A DNA stretch of 64,000 bases from Brumimicrobium glaciale (GTDB taxonomy: Bacteria > Bacteroidota > Bacteroidia > Flavobacteriales_D > Crocinitomicaceae), in contig NZ_SETE01000010.1 of NCBI RefSeq assembly GCF_004152935.1, positions 43,800 through 107,799 of the forward strand. The letters are read 5' to 3'. A model generated the notes under the pieces. That model was not told the DNA's origin. It saw only the letters and a program-made list of their open reading frames with translations, and ran no database searches. Below are positions 28,169 to 37,539 of the stretch, piece by piece; the stretch's first letter is position 1; every line of letters starts with the position of its first letter. Made by a program: the position numbers and the translations under genes.

Positions 28169-29203
28169 TTGTCAAAAAAAGATATTATCATTCTAGGTAT
28201 TGAGTCATCATGTGATGATACCTCCGCTGCTATCATCAAAAATGAGACCATTTTAAGCAATGAGATTGCGGGTCAAAAAGTGCATGAAGCCTATGGTGGT
28301 GTAGTTCCTGAGCTTGCCTCTCGTGCTCACCAACAAAATATTCTTCCTGTGGTTGACGCAGCAATAAAAAATGCTAAAATTAACAAAGAAGACATTGATG
28401 CCATCGCTTTTACGCGCGGACCAGGATTATTGGGTAGTTTAATCGTTGGAACATCATTTGCAAAATCTTTTGCTTTGGGACTCAATATTCCAATAATTGA
28501 GGTGAATCACATGCATGGACATGTTTTGGCACACTTTATTGATGAAATTGAAAATGAGGAGATTAAAGAAAAACCATCTTTTCCATTTATTTGCTTGACT
28601 GTTTCTGGTGGACATACTCAAATTGTTTTGGTTAGAGATTTTCTTGAAATGGAAGTTGTGGGAACAACAAAAGATGATGCCGCTGGAGAAGCTTTTGATA
28701 AAACTGCGAAATTATTGGGATTGCCTTATCCTGGAGGACCGTTAATTGATAAATATGCAAATCTGGGAAATCCTGATGCTTTCAAGTTTACAAAACCAGA
28801 AATGCCTGACTTTAATTACAGTTTTAGTGGTTTAAAGTCTAATGTGCTTCAATTTTTGCAAAGAGAAACAAAGAAGGATAAAGATTTCGTTCAGCACAAC
28901 TTAAATGACATTTGCGCGAGCCTTCAAAAAACGATTATTGATATTCTTTTTGATAAACTAATCAAAGCGACAAAACATTTCGACATCAATGAAGTAGCGA
29001 TTGCTGGAGGAGTTTCTGCCAATTCTGGAATCAGAAAACGACTTACCGAAGAAGGCGAAAAATTAAAATGGAAAACCTACATTCCGAAATTTGAATATTG
29101 TACAGATAATGCTGCGATGATAGCAATTACTGGACGTTTTCATTATTTGAATGGAAATTTTGCAGATCAATCTGTGAGTCCGATGGCGCGATTAAAGATC
29201 TGA
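28169..29203 (+). CDS. tsaD: tRNA N6-adenosine threonylcarbamoyltransferase
   Basis: Transfers threonylcarbamoyl to A37 of ANN-decoding tRNAs together with TsaB and TsaE. The 344 residues show the ASKHA-fold ATP motifs. The metal-binding HMHGH (about 112-116), LTVSGGHTQIVLV and VAIAGGVSANSGIRKRL (about 282-298) are intact. The start is a TTG, the first possible codon giving the usual SKKDIIILGIESSCDDT N-terminus. The gene is divergent from tamB. Confidence 0.93.
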   Translation: MSKKDIIILGIESSCDDTSAAIIKNETILSNEIAGQKVHEAYGGVVPELASRAHQQNILPVVDAAIKNAKINKEDIDAIAFTRGPGLLGSLIVGTSFAKSFALGLNIPIIEVNHMHGHVLAHFIDEIENEEIKEKPSFPFICLTVSGGHTQIVLVRDFLEMEVVGTTKDDAAGEAFDKTAKLLGLPYPGGPLIDKYANLGNPDAFKFTKPEMPDFNYSFSGLKSNVLQFLQRETKKDKDFVQHNLNDICASLQKTIIDILFDKLIKATKHFDINEVAIAGGVSANSGIRKRLTEEGEKLKWKTYIPKFEYCTDNAAMIAITGRFHYLNGNFADQSVSPMARLKI

Positions 29204-29343
29204 TATTTTGACTATAAATCGTTTTTTTGATAGGTATTTAGTTTAATATCGATTGGATTTGATAAATATTTATGGCTCATTTCTATTCCCTATCCTGTTT
29301 TGGATCAAAAATCCTGAATTAAATATATTCTGTACGAACTATT

Positions 29344-29766
29344 TTAACCGGACAGCATTGCTTTGCTATTAAAAAAAATACTACCCATCCTATTTTGAGC
29401 AATATAATTTTGAAGATTGAAATATGCTTCTGCATTTTTGAAGGTGTTATAGTATCCTTTCTCAAGTGAATGTGAAATAATATTGGGAAAGAATACCGGA
29501 GATATTATTGTTTAAATAATCAATTGATTCAACGGAACAAAGACGGTTACAATTATACTCAATAAAAAACCTTGTATAAATGTTATTTGACCATTGAGTT
29601 CTCTTTTTTTATTTTTCAAAGCTAGATATAGACAATTCTTGTGAGAATGATAATCAAACTGGATAAGTACATCTGCTTATCTATTTGTGCACTGTGCAAA
29701 CCCACCAGCTTTTCTATGGTCATCCAAAGTAAAGTTGATGCAACAAAAATAAACGCCCATTTTATT
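29344..29766 (-). pseudogene. remnant of a DUF4199-like membrane protein
   Basis: Translating the minus strand gives KWAFIFVASTLLWMTIEKLV at the start. After a frameshift comes KKRELNGQITFIQGF then VTVFVPLNQLII, an in-frame stop, and SPVFFPNII with NAEAYFNLQNYIAQ. The order matches the DUF4199 membrane family as I know it. The start codon is missing, and there is one frameshift and at least one stop. It lies just after the DUF1801 gene on the same strand, so it looks like a dead last gene of that operon. Confidence 0.6.
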
Positions 29767-29772
29767 TAAAGT

Positions 29773-30198
29773 TTAATTTGCGCCATAAGTTTTGTCTAAA
29801 AATATCAGTGTTTTTTTCATTACTTTATTGAGTTCTTCTTGATCAATATCCTCCATTTTTTTGATGTAAATACAGGACTTTCCTTTTCTGAATTTTCCGA
29901 GATTTTCTAACAAGTGTTCATCGTTCTCTTCTCCAGAATATACATACAAGGAAATCTCAGATTTACGCGGAGAAAAACCAAGTAATGGCGCGTCTCCTTC
30001 ATGTCCACTTGCATATTTGTAATGGTAAGAACCAAAACCAATGATTGTTGGTCCCCACATTTTTGGTTCGCAACCTGTCATTTCTTTCATCAATTTTATG
30101 AGTTCAAAACTGTCCTTTTTCTTTTGTTCTGTATTTGCAAATGACCCTATAAAAGCTTCTACACTTTGCTCAGTTTCTTGCGTTTTATTTTTCGCCAT
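29773..30198 (-). CDS. DUF1801 (YdhG-like) domain protein
   Basis: A small soluble protein of 141 residues with the DUF1801 fold: GCEPKMWGPTIIGFGSYHYKYASG, PLLGFSPRKSEISLYV and the K-G-K-x-C-I-Y-I strand. The function of this family is not established. ATG 30198 is preferred over an in-frame TTG 18 nt upstream that lies inside the VOC stop region. It follows the VOC gene by 1 bp. Confidence 0.8.
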   Translation of the reverse strand: MAKNKTQETEQSVEAFIGSFANTEQKKKDSFELIKLMKEMTGCEPKMWGPTIIGFGSYHYKYASGHEGDAPLLGFSPRKSEISLYVYSGEENDEHLLENLGKFRKGKSCIYIKKMEDIDQEELNKVMKKTLIFLDKTYGAN

Positions 30199-30199
30199 T

Positions 30200-30571
30200 T
30201 TACCTGTGTTGATCAATTAAAATATTATTACCATCAGGATCCGTTAAGGTGATATGTTCTGGACCTGTTGTTTTTTCATCTGCTGCTCTTGACAGATTAA
30301 TTCCTAGGTTCTTCAAATGTTCTTGAATCACTCGCACATCGTCAAAGTTTTCAACATTTTCTGCATCACCATCCCAGCCTGGATTAAATGTAATTATGTT
30401 CTCTTCAAACATACCTTGAAAAAGACCAATCACAGCGTTATCATTTTTAAGCACAACCCAATTTTGATCGATATTCCCTCCTTTATATTTAAAGCCTAAT
30501 TTTTCATAGAATTCTTTTGACTTATGTATATCTTTTACGGCTAAACTAATTGAAAACGCTCCTAATTTCAT
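30200..30571 (-). CDS. VOC/glyoxalase family protein
   Basis: This 123-residue protein is a vicinal-oxygen-chelate fold protein made of two beta-alpha-beta-beta-beta units. The first strand is GAFSISLAVKDIHKSKEFYEKL and the last is GPEHITLTDPDGNNILIDQ. Such proteins are often putative lyases, resistance or detoxification proteins, and the ligand cannot be named. It belongs to a minus-strand cluster with DUF1801, a dead SRPBCC gene and DUF1569. Confidence 0.83.
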   Translation of the reverse strand: MKLGAFSISLAVKDIHKSKEFYEKLGFKYKGGNIDQNWVVLKNDNAVIGLFQGMFEENIITFNPGWDGDAENVENFDDVRVIQEHLKNLGINLSRAADEKTTGPEHITLTDPDGNNILIDQHR

Positions 30572-30574
30572 AAT

Positions 30575-30727
30575 TTAATTACTTTCTATTATTGTTTTTA
30601 ATTTATCCAATCCTACTTGAATATTGTCTCCAATCATCTCTTCAAAGTTCATGAAAACCAACATTAAATTCATTGGTTAATCCATTTCTCAATTAAATCC
30701 CCATTTCACTTTTGTTTCATCTTCACT
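30575..30727 (-). pseudogene. C-terminal remnant of an SRPBCC (AHSA1/polyketide-cyclase-like) protein
   Basis: The minus-strand translation reads KVKWGFN, stop, EMD, stop, PMNLMLVFMNFEEMIGD, GLDKLKTIIESN, stop. This is the ending typical of SRPBCC proteins that neighbour VOC and DUF1569 genes, with two in-frame stops and no N-terminal half. The remnant fills the gap between the DUF1569 stop and the VOC start exactly. Confidence 0.65.
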
Positions 30728-31178
30728 AAACGCCAAACTGCATCAAATGATGGTCAAGGTGTTTGCTAAACATATTGTTCCATTCTTGCTTTGTCAACTT
30801 TCCAAATGAATGAGATTCTTTTCCATCCAAATAATTTTCTCCCAGTACTTGTGTCTTTTTAATGTAACTCACTAAACGCTCCTTTTCAGCATCAAATTTT
30901 CTACTGTCTTTAATAATAAATTCAGGTGCAGTTTGTCCATTGTGTCTATAAGGTTTTTCATTGACAACCATTTTTTTCACGAAGAGTTTAAGCAGCATCT
31001 TTTTGAAGCCTTTTGGTTGAGGATGAATGGAATCATAAACCTTTTCATAAGTTACATTGCAATGCGCCAACATTTGCTCAACACTCATTTTTCCCCAATT
31101 GGGTTTTGATGTTGCAGTGAGTTTTTCGATTCGACTAACGAATTCTGCTGTATCATTCTGATTAAATACGTTTTTCAT
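30726..31178 (-). CDS. DUF1569 (DinB-like) protein
   Basis: This 150-residue soluble four-helix-bundle protein has the DUF1569 marks NWGKMSVEQMLAHCNVTYEKVY and the C-terminal EWNNMFSKHLDHHLMQFGV. The three His positions of DinB-like metal sites are plausible. The function is unknown. It is the second gene of the minus-strand cluster. Confidence 0.8.
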   Translation of the reverse strand: MKNVFNQNDTAEFVSRIEKLTATSKPNWGKMSVEQMLAHCNVTYEKVYDSIHPQPKGFKKMLLKLFVKKMVVNEKPYRHNGQTAPEFIIKDSRKFDAEKERLVSYIKKTQVLGENYLDGKESHSFGKLTKQEWNNMFSKHLDHHLMQFGV

Positions 31179-31207
31179 TTTTTGGTGTTTAGTTTTATTA
31201 ATACAAA

Positions 31208-31645
31208 TTATTTTAACCAGTTCTTTTTTATTGAATAGTTCGAAAAGATTATTAGAATGAAACCTATAGCCACGAGCATTATCGGCATTGTAATCGCTTG
31301 TTCAATTCCATAAACAGCTATGGTATTTGTAAAAAATACATTATGAATCATTTGTGGAACAATAGCACAAATGGAAATAATAAAAGCAAGCTTTGCCCAT
31401 TTCCTTTTTAAAATCAATCCGACTGAACCGAGCAATCCGAAAAATACAGCAACTGCAAAAACTAGGGTAATCCAAAAAGGATAATCACCATAGAGTTCTC
31501 TTTCTGCCTCTGACAATCCTGCAAATGATTCTTCTGAAATAAAAGTGTGTACATAGAAAGAAATCGCTCCCATAATGTTCCATAAAAGAAAAAATACGGC
31601 CAATATCCAGTACCAAAATGGTGTTTTCGTTTTTAAATTTGTCAT
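31208..31645 (-). CDS. four-helix inner-membrane protein, unknown function
   Basis: This 145-residue protein has four hydrophobic helices (about 11-32, 55-78, 85-105 and 115-137) and short charged loops. Relatives in Flavobacteriia are sometimes labelled sugar transporter without proof. It is the first gene of the cluster that runs leftward through DUF1569, the SRPBCC remnant, VOC and DUF1801. Confidence 0.75.
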   Translation of the reverse strand: MTNLKTKTPFWYWILAVFFLLWNIMGAISFYVHTFISEESFAGLSEAERELYGDYPFWITLVFAVAVFFGLLGSVGLILKRKWAKLAFIISICAIVPQMIHNVFFTNTIAVYGIEQAITMPIMLVAIGFILIIFSNYSIKKNWLK

Positions 31646-32180
31646 AAATAATTGTATATAATTTGTGTTTAAAATTTTCCTTATGTCTGTAATTTAGCAA
31701 CTTCAATTGAAATGAATTTCGGGAGACAGTATGGCGCGCATCCTTGTGATTCCCAATAGTTTTCACAACTCTCAATCATAACAACGATTGGCCAACCACT
31801 GCCCTATTTTAATCTGTGAGTTTAGTTCCAAAAAGCGAGTTCTTATTTCTCAAAAATAAGAAAAAACACTAAATGTATTATTAAGTATGGCTATTCATTT
31901 TTTGACCATTAATAATTGGCCAACTTGACAAATATTGACTAATGGTAGCATCGTTTCATTAATTATAAAACACAAGTTTTCCTTTAATAACTCATCCTCC
32001 CGTGAAAATTTCAAAATATTTCACCTTACAAAATTGACTTCAAAATATAAATGAGTTCGGGTATCCAACATATCACAAATTATAATCATACCATAGTATT
32101 AAGCTGAAAAATTCATCTACCTTTCCCATTAATATCAGAAATTAAAAATCAACGTAGCACTAATAAAAATGAAAACTTAA
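31646..32180. other. 535-bp intergenic region without recognisable gene
   Basis: Lies between the divergent 31208 and DedA genes. It must hold both promoters, but no TAnnTTTG box with a good TTG element was found. The ORF of 96 codons on the minus strand here is out of frame with the membrane gene and looks spurious. Confidence 0.5.
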
Positions 32181-32837
32181 ATGGATGCAATTTTAGAATC
32201 GTTTCAACACCTTTTGGATCCTGATTGGATAATGCAGAACGGTGGATTATATTTAGTCCTTTTAATTTTATTTATTGAAACAGGTGTATTTTTTGGCTTC
32301 TTTCTGCCAGGCGATCCATTGTTATTTGTTTCAGGGATGGTTATTGCCACTGCCGATGAAGCTTATCCATTTAGTTCTGAAATTGTAAATCTATTGTTTT
32401 GGATGCTCTTATTTATGGGGTCAACTATTTCTGGTTACTTTTTGGGTTATTGGACAGGGAACAAATTCTCACATGTATTTAATCGAAAAGAGGACACTTG
32501 GTTTTTAAAACGAAAACACATGGATGCTGGCAATGAATTCTACGCTTCTAAAGGTGGATTTGCTATTACTATTGCACGGTTTCTGCCAATTGTAAGAACC
32601 TTTGCGCCTATTGTAGCCGGTACAGTTAAAATGGATTATAAAAAATTCGTTTTTTTCAATGTAGTAGGCGCAGTTATTTGGGTAGGTGTTCTTACTTCAT
32701 TAGGATATATTCTGGGAGACAATCCTTGGGTAAAAAGTAATTTGGAATATGTTATTTTAGGAATAGTTTTGCTCGTAACCTTGCCCGTTATTGTCAAATT
32801 AATTTTTAAAAAGAAGAAAACAGTTAATGAGCTGTAA
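32181..32837 (+). CDS. DedA family membrane protein
   Basis: A 218-residue inner-membrane protein of the DedA/SNARE-associated superfamily, linked in other bacteria to undecaprenyl-phosphate or phospholipid flipping. Conserved signs are the ETGVFFGFFLPGDPLLF loop (about 34-50), the GYWTGNKF segment, and the ARFLPIVRTFAPIVAG motif (about 131-146). It is 55 bp upstream of the exchanger gene and possibly co-transcribed. Confidence 0.87.
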   Translation: MDAILESFQHLLDPDWIMQNGGLYLVLLILFIETGVFFGFFLPGDPLLFVSGMVIATADEAYPFSSEIVNLLFWMLLFMGSTISGYFLGYWTGNKFSHVFNRKEDTWFLKRKHMDAGNEFYASKGGFAITIARFLPIVRTFAPIVAGTVKMDYKKFVFFNVVGAVIWVGVLTSLGYILGDNPWVKSNLEYVILGIVLLVTLPVIVKLIFKKKKTVNEL

Positions 32838-32892
32838 AGATAAATTTATCGGTAAGCCTAAATTTTTAGTAATCAATCATTGTGAATAAAAT

Positions 32893-33846
32893 ATGATTCT
32901 GTCTTCCATTTTAATTATAGTAGGATTTGCCAGCTTAATTTTCGGAGCCAATTGGCTTGTGAATGGAGCGTCCGGTTTGGCGAAAAAGTACAACATTCCC
33001 GATTTGGTGATTGGTTTAACTGTTGTCGCTTTTGGAACTTCAGCGCCTGAATTAGTCGTTAACTCTGTAGCTTCAGTTGATGGACTTTCAGATATAGTTT
33101 TGGCAAATATTATTGGGAGCAATAACTTTAACTTATTTCTAATTTTGGGAATAGCTGGATTAGTTTACCCAATTACAGTGCAATCGTCAACAGCTTGGAG
33201 GGAAATTCCAATATCGCTGATCATCACAATTCTTTTATTCTGTCTAGCAAACGACTTTTTCATTTATCCAAACTCTGAAATATCGAGACTTGACGGTATT
33301 ATTTTATTGCTCTCGTTTTTATGTTTTCTGTACTACATTTTTAAACAAATGAAAACGGAAGTAATTGAGGCAATTCCTTATGTCCAAAAATCGAATATTA
33401 AGATTTGGAGTTTAATTATATTGGGGTTTAGCGGATTAATTATTGGCGGTAAATTAGTGGTTGACAATAGTATAGGAATAGCAACAGAATTGGGGATTAG
33501 TCAAAAAATAATTGGGCTAACCATAATTGCGGCTGGAACGTCACTTCCTGAATTAATAACTTCTCTGGTTGCGGCTTTCAAAAAGAACAGTGACATAGCC
33601 ATTGGTAACGTGATTGGATCTAATATATTCAATGTCCTTCTAATTTTGGGAATAAGTTCTTTAATTAAACCTATAGAATACAATCAGATTTTCAATCAAG
33701 AATTTGCCATTTTAATTGGAGGAACAGTTTTTCTTATCATCGCCATGTTTACGGGTAAAAAGAAAAAACTCGACAGATGGGAAGCATTTATTTTATTGAG
33801 TTTCTACTTGATTTATACGACTTATTTAGTCTCGAAAGAACTATAA
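32893..33846 (+). CDS. calcium/sodium antiporter (CaCA family)
   Basis: A 317-residue exchanger with about ten membrane helices and two inverted repeats. Each repeat holds an ion-binding alpha motif: GTSAPELVVNSVAS (about 49-62) and GTSLPELITSLVAA (about 216-229), both with the conserved Glu. NIIGSNNFNLFLILG and NVIGSNIFNVLLILG mark the partner helices. Confidence 0.9.
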   Translation: MILSSILIIVGFASLIFGANWLVNGASGLAKKYNIPDLVIGLTVVAFGTSAPELVVNSVASVDGLSDIVLANIIGSNNFNLFLILGIAGLVYPITVQSSTAWREIPISLIITILLFCLANDFFIYPNSEISRLDGIILLLSFLCFLYYIFKQMKTEVIEAIPYVQKSNIKIWSLIILGFSGLIIGGKLVVDNSIGIATELGISQKIIGLTIIAAGTSLPELITSLVAAFKKNSDIAIGNVIGSNIFNVLLILGISSLIKPIEYNQIFNQEFAILIGGTVFLIIAMFTGKKKKLDRWEAFILLSFYLIYTTYLVSKEL

Positions 33847-34210
33847 AGTCACTTCAAAAGAGATTTCTCGGCGCTATGCTCTATTCGGAAAGACCTTTGG
33901 ATGTTGAGTTTATATAGATAATTGGAAAACCTTATTCGAAACTTTAGGTTTTTTAAATACAGAAAAAATCTACTTCTAAAATCTAGTTGTTATTTGTGAT
34001 CTAGCATAGAAACCCATTTATAAAATTCTCAAGATGAAATTAAAATGATTTAAATCTCTTCAAAACATTTCAAATCAACCTTAAATCTAAAAATCTCCAA
34101 GAATCCAATCTGTATTTAAGATATAATCTGTACCTTTTTCAACTTGTTCTATAATCGGATGTGGTTATAGCAACCTAGTCCAAACAATTTGCATTTACAG
34201 AATATACAAT
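33847..34210. other. 364-bp gap before the defence island, nothing recognised
   Basis: AT-rich with no ORF of note, no RNA gene and no inverted repeat at the edge. It marks the junction between the core genes and the restriction locus. Confidence 0.4.
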
Positions 34211-37200
34211 ATGGCACTATTTCAATCTTCGGTACTTAAATCAAAACTCTCAATGCTGGATGAAGCGGCAGTTGAGAAAGCTTATAAAAAATACAAAACT
34301 TACTTCTGGAACACCACGATACAAGAAAATATCAAGAGTGCAAAAGAAGAACAATTTCAAGCGACTTTCTTAAATGAGTTGTTTGTGAATATTTTGGGCT
34401 ATACCCTATTTCCCAATCCAAACCCGAATTTAACGACAGAGTTTAAGAATCAGAAAAATGCCCGAAAAGCAGATGGCGCAATTCTGAAAGATGGACTTGC
34501 AGTGGGTGTGATTGAATTAAAGGGAATGAACACCAAGGATTTGGAAAGTATTCGTCAACAAGCTTTTGATTACAAAGCCAATCATAAAGGTTGTGTGTAT
34601 GTGATTACTTCCAATTTTGAAAAGCTGCGTTTTTATATCAATGACGCTACAGAATTTGAGGAATTTGATTTGTTTACCCTTTCTCGTGATCGCTTTAATT
34701 TATTGTATTTGTGTTTGCACGTCGAGAAAGTACTCACCGATGTTCCACTCCGTATCAAGGAGGCTTCCATTGCTGAAGAAGAAGAAATTACCAAAGCATT
34801 TTATAAAGATTATTCGGTTTTTAAACGTGAATTGTACAGAGATTTAGTTCGAAATAATTCCAAAACGGTTAAAGAGAAATTAAGTACCAATATTGATGTT
34901 GACGAACAAGTTGAAATTGCGCGATTAGAGAAGAATGTGAAATTGACGCTGTTCCAAAAGTCGCAAAAACTAATTGACCGTTTTCTGTTTGTGTTTTTTG
35001 CCGAAGACAGAATGTTATTGCCTGCTAATTCTACTTTACAGATTCTTGACAAGTGGAAAAATGATTGGGATTTTGGGGATGAACGTCCTTTGTATGATTT
35101 ATTTAAACAGTATTTCAATTTCTTAGATACAGGAAGAAAAGGAACGCAAAACCGTGCTGAAATTTATGCATATAACGGTGGATTATTTAAGCCGGATGCA
35201 ATTTTAGATGCCTTAGAAATTGACAGTAATTTACTCTATAAATACACCAAAACATTATCCAATTATGACTTCGAAAGTCAGGTAGATGTGAATATTCTAG
35301 GACACATTTTCGAAAACTCTTTGAATGAGATTGAAAGTGTAAGTGCAGAAATTGAAGGTGGAGATTTTGACAAACAAACCAGTAAACGTAAGAAAGATGG
35401 TGTTTTTTATACGCCGAAATACATTACAAAATACATTGTTGAAAATACCGTAGGAAAACTCTGTTTAGAGAAAAAAGTAGAATTGGGTTTTGAGGAAGAA
35501 CAATATTTCAAAAGCAGAAAGAAGAGAAATAAGGACACGCTTAAAAATTTGGTAGATATTCTGGATGAATACAGAGATTGGTTATTGGAATTAACGATTT
35601 GTGATCCTGCCTGTGGTTCTGGTGCATTCCTCAACCAAGCACTTGATTTCTTGATTAAAGAACACAGTTACATCGATGAGTTGAAAGCGCGTGTGTTGGG
35701 TGGTGGTTTACAGTTCCCAGATATTGAAAATACGATTCTAGAAAACAACATTTATGGTGTAGATCTCAACGAAGAAAGTGTTGAAATTGCCAAACTTTCG
35801 CTGTGGTTAAGAACTGCACAACCCCGAAGAAAACTGAACGACTTAAGCAGTAATGTAAAATGCGGAAACAGTTTAATAGACGATAAAAAAGTCGCTGGAA
35901 ATAAAGCGTTCAAATGGGAAAATGAATTTCCTGATGTCTTTGAGAAAGGTGGTTTTGATGTGGTGATTGGGAATCCTCCTTATGTGAGGCAGGAATTGTT
36001 TAAAGAGATAAAACCATACTTAGAAAAACACTATGAATGTTACAATAGTGTGGCTGACCTTTACACTTATTTCATTGAAAAAGGAATTCATTTAATGAAT
36101 AAGAATGGTCTGTTTTCATTTATTTTACCAAATAAGTTTCTAAAAGCCAGCTACGGAAAGGACATTAGAAAAGTAATAAAAGATAACGCAAGTTTAGAAC
36201 TACTTTTCGACTTTGATGATTATCCAGTATTTCCTGATGCAACAACATATCCTATCATTTATGTCTTAAATAAGAACCCAGAAAGTAAATCTGAAACTTT
36301 TATTTACTCAGAGATTAATAAAAGAGACGATACTTCTGATCCTATCAATGCTTTGGATGTAAAAAAACATGAGGTTCCCTTTGAATCTTTAAAAGATGAT
36401 ATGTGGAATTTTATTGATTTGAAATCTTTTCAACTATTAACTAAATTAGAGGAATACTCAGTGCGATTAGATGATTATGTTGATAAAAAAATATATAGAG
36501 GTATAACCACTGGTAGGAATGAAGCTTTCATCATTGATGGTGAAAAAAGAGAGGAATTAATCACCAAAAACGCAAAAAACTCTGAAAGAATTAAAGTTTT
36601 AGCAACAGGTAAAGAAGTAAAAAGAAATTATTTCAATTTCCAGAATAAATATTTACTTTTCACAGGTCATAGTGATGACATACCAAATGAGTACCCTGAT
36701 ATTCAACAAGAATTAGACATTCACAAAGAAGCATTAATTAAGAGATATGATCAGGGAGAAAATTATTGGAACTTGCGAGCATGTGCATATTATGACGAAA
36801 TGCAACAGCCAAAAATCATTTATCCTAGAATAAATAATAGAGGAAATTTCTATTTTGATGAAAAAGGGGAGGTATTCTTGTTAGATAATAACTTTTTCAT
36901 TTCAACTGATTCGAAAGCCTTACTCGCTTTATTGAACTCAAAATTAATTTATTTCTATTTAAAAAATGTTTGTACAACTCTGCAAGGTGGGTACTATGAT
37001 TTCAGGAGAGATAAGATTATGAATATTCCTATTTCTGGAAACATAAACAGCTTTGATTCAAAACTAAGTAGCTTAGCTGATAAATTGATCTATTTAAATG
37101 ACAGCATTCATAAAGCAGAAGAATCTTTTGTTAACTATTTCAGTCTTACATATTATATAGAAAAAGTAAATGGAAAACTCCAAAACTGGCACGAACTCGA

Positions 37201-37456
37201 ATTCGGAGATTTCATCAAGGAGCTCAACAAAGCGATAAAATCCACGAATAAAACCCGAGCGGCAGAAGATTTGGCTGTTATTCCTGAATTGACCAAGAAA
37301 GATGAGTTTGAATGGATGGAACTTTTCGAAGAGAACAAGAAAAAAGCGCAGGAACTTCAAATGGAAATTGGAAAAACGGAGAAGGAAATTGATGAGATGG
37401 TTTATGCGTTGTATGGGTTGAGTGAGGAGGAGATTAGGATTGTAGAGGCTTCCTAA
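34211..37456 (+). CDS. type IIG restriction-modification enzyme (Eco57I-like)
   Basis: A single 1,081-residue chain that should both cut and adenine-methylate DNA. The N-terminal nuclease domain shows a PD-(D/E)xK core (Asp88, then IELKG with Glu102 and Lys104). A helical linker follows, then an N6-adenine methyltransferase with motif I DPACGSGAF (about 465-473) and motif IV NPPY (588-591). The C-terminal target-recognition region is at about 640-1000, and a coiled-coil tail ends the protein. No separate methylase or specificity gene is needed. It opens the island of defence-type genes. Confidence 0.9.
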   Translation: MALFQSSVLKSKLSMLDEAAVEKAYKKYKTYFWNTTIQENIKSAKEEQFQATFLNELFVNILGYTLFPNPNPNLTTEFKNQKNARKADGAILKDGLAVGVIELKGMNTKDLESIRQQAFDYKANHKGCVYVITSNFEKLRFYINDATEFEEFDLFTLSRDRFNLLYLCLHVEKVLTDVPLRIKEASIAEEEEITKAFYKDYSVFKRELYRDLVRNNSKTVKEKLSTNIDVDEQVEIARLEKNVKLTLFQKSQKLIDRFLFVFFAEDRMLLPANSTLQILDKWKNDWDFGDERPLYDLFKQYFNFLDTGRKGTQNRAEIYAYNGGLFKPDAILDALEIDSNLLYKYTKTLSNYDFESQVDVNILGHIFENSLNEIESVSAEIEGGDFDKQTSKRKKDGVFYTPKYITKYIVENTVGKLCLEKKVELGFEEEQYFKSRKKRNKDTLKNLVDILDEYRDWLLELTICDPACGSGAFLNQALDFLIKEHSYIDELKARVLGGGLQFPDIENTILENNIYGVDLNEESVEIAKLSLWLRTAQPRRKLNDLSSNVKCGNSLIDDKKVAGNKAFKWENEFPDVFEKGGFDVVIGNPPYVRQELFKEIKPYLEKHYECYNSVADLYTYFIEKGIHLMNKNGLFSFILPNKFLKASYGKDIRKVIKDNASLELLFDFDDYPVFPDATTYPIIYVLNKNPESKSETFIYSEINKRDDTSDPINALDVKKHEVPFESLKDDMWNFIDLKSFQLLTKLEEYSVRLDDYVDKKIYRGITTGRNEAFIIDGEKREELITKNAKNSERIKVLATGKEVKRNYFNFQNKYLLFTGHSDDIPNEYPDIQQELDIHKEALIKRYDQGENYWNLRACAYYDEMQQPKIIYPRINNRGNFYFDEKGEVFLLDNNFFISTDSKALLALLNSKLIYFYLKNVCTTLQGGYYDFRRDKIMNIPISGNINSFDSKLSSLADKLIYLNDSIHKAEESFVNYFSLTYYIEKVNGKLQNWHELEFGDFIKELNKAIKSTNKTRAAEDLAVIPELTKKDEFEWMELFEENKKKAQELQMEIGKTEKEIDEMVYALYGLSEEEIRIVEAS

Positions 37457-37539
37457 TTATGAGTGATGAATTATGAATTATGAATTTTTGGAGGGGTGGA
37501 AAAATAATTATGAGTGATGAATGATGAATATTTGGAGGG
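37457..37539. repeat. duplicated leader segment before abiH
   Basis: The segment AATTATGAGTGATGAAT...TTTGGAGGG occurs twice in tandem. The second copy supplies the strong GGAGGG ribosome-binding site of the AbiH gene. Confidence 0.55.

Noticed and set aside
31485..31775. 96-codon minus-strand ORF upstream of the 31208 gene
   Set aside because: It overlaps the start of the membrane-protein gene in another frame and has no homology-like pattern.
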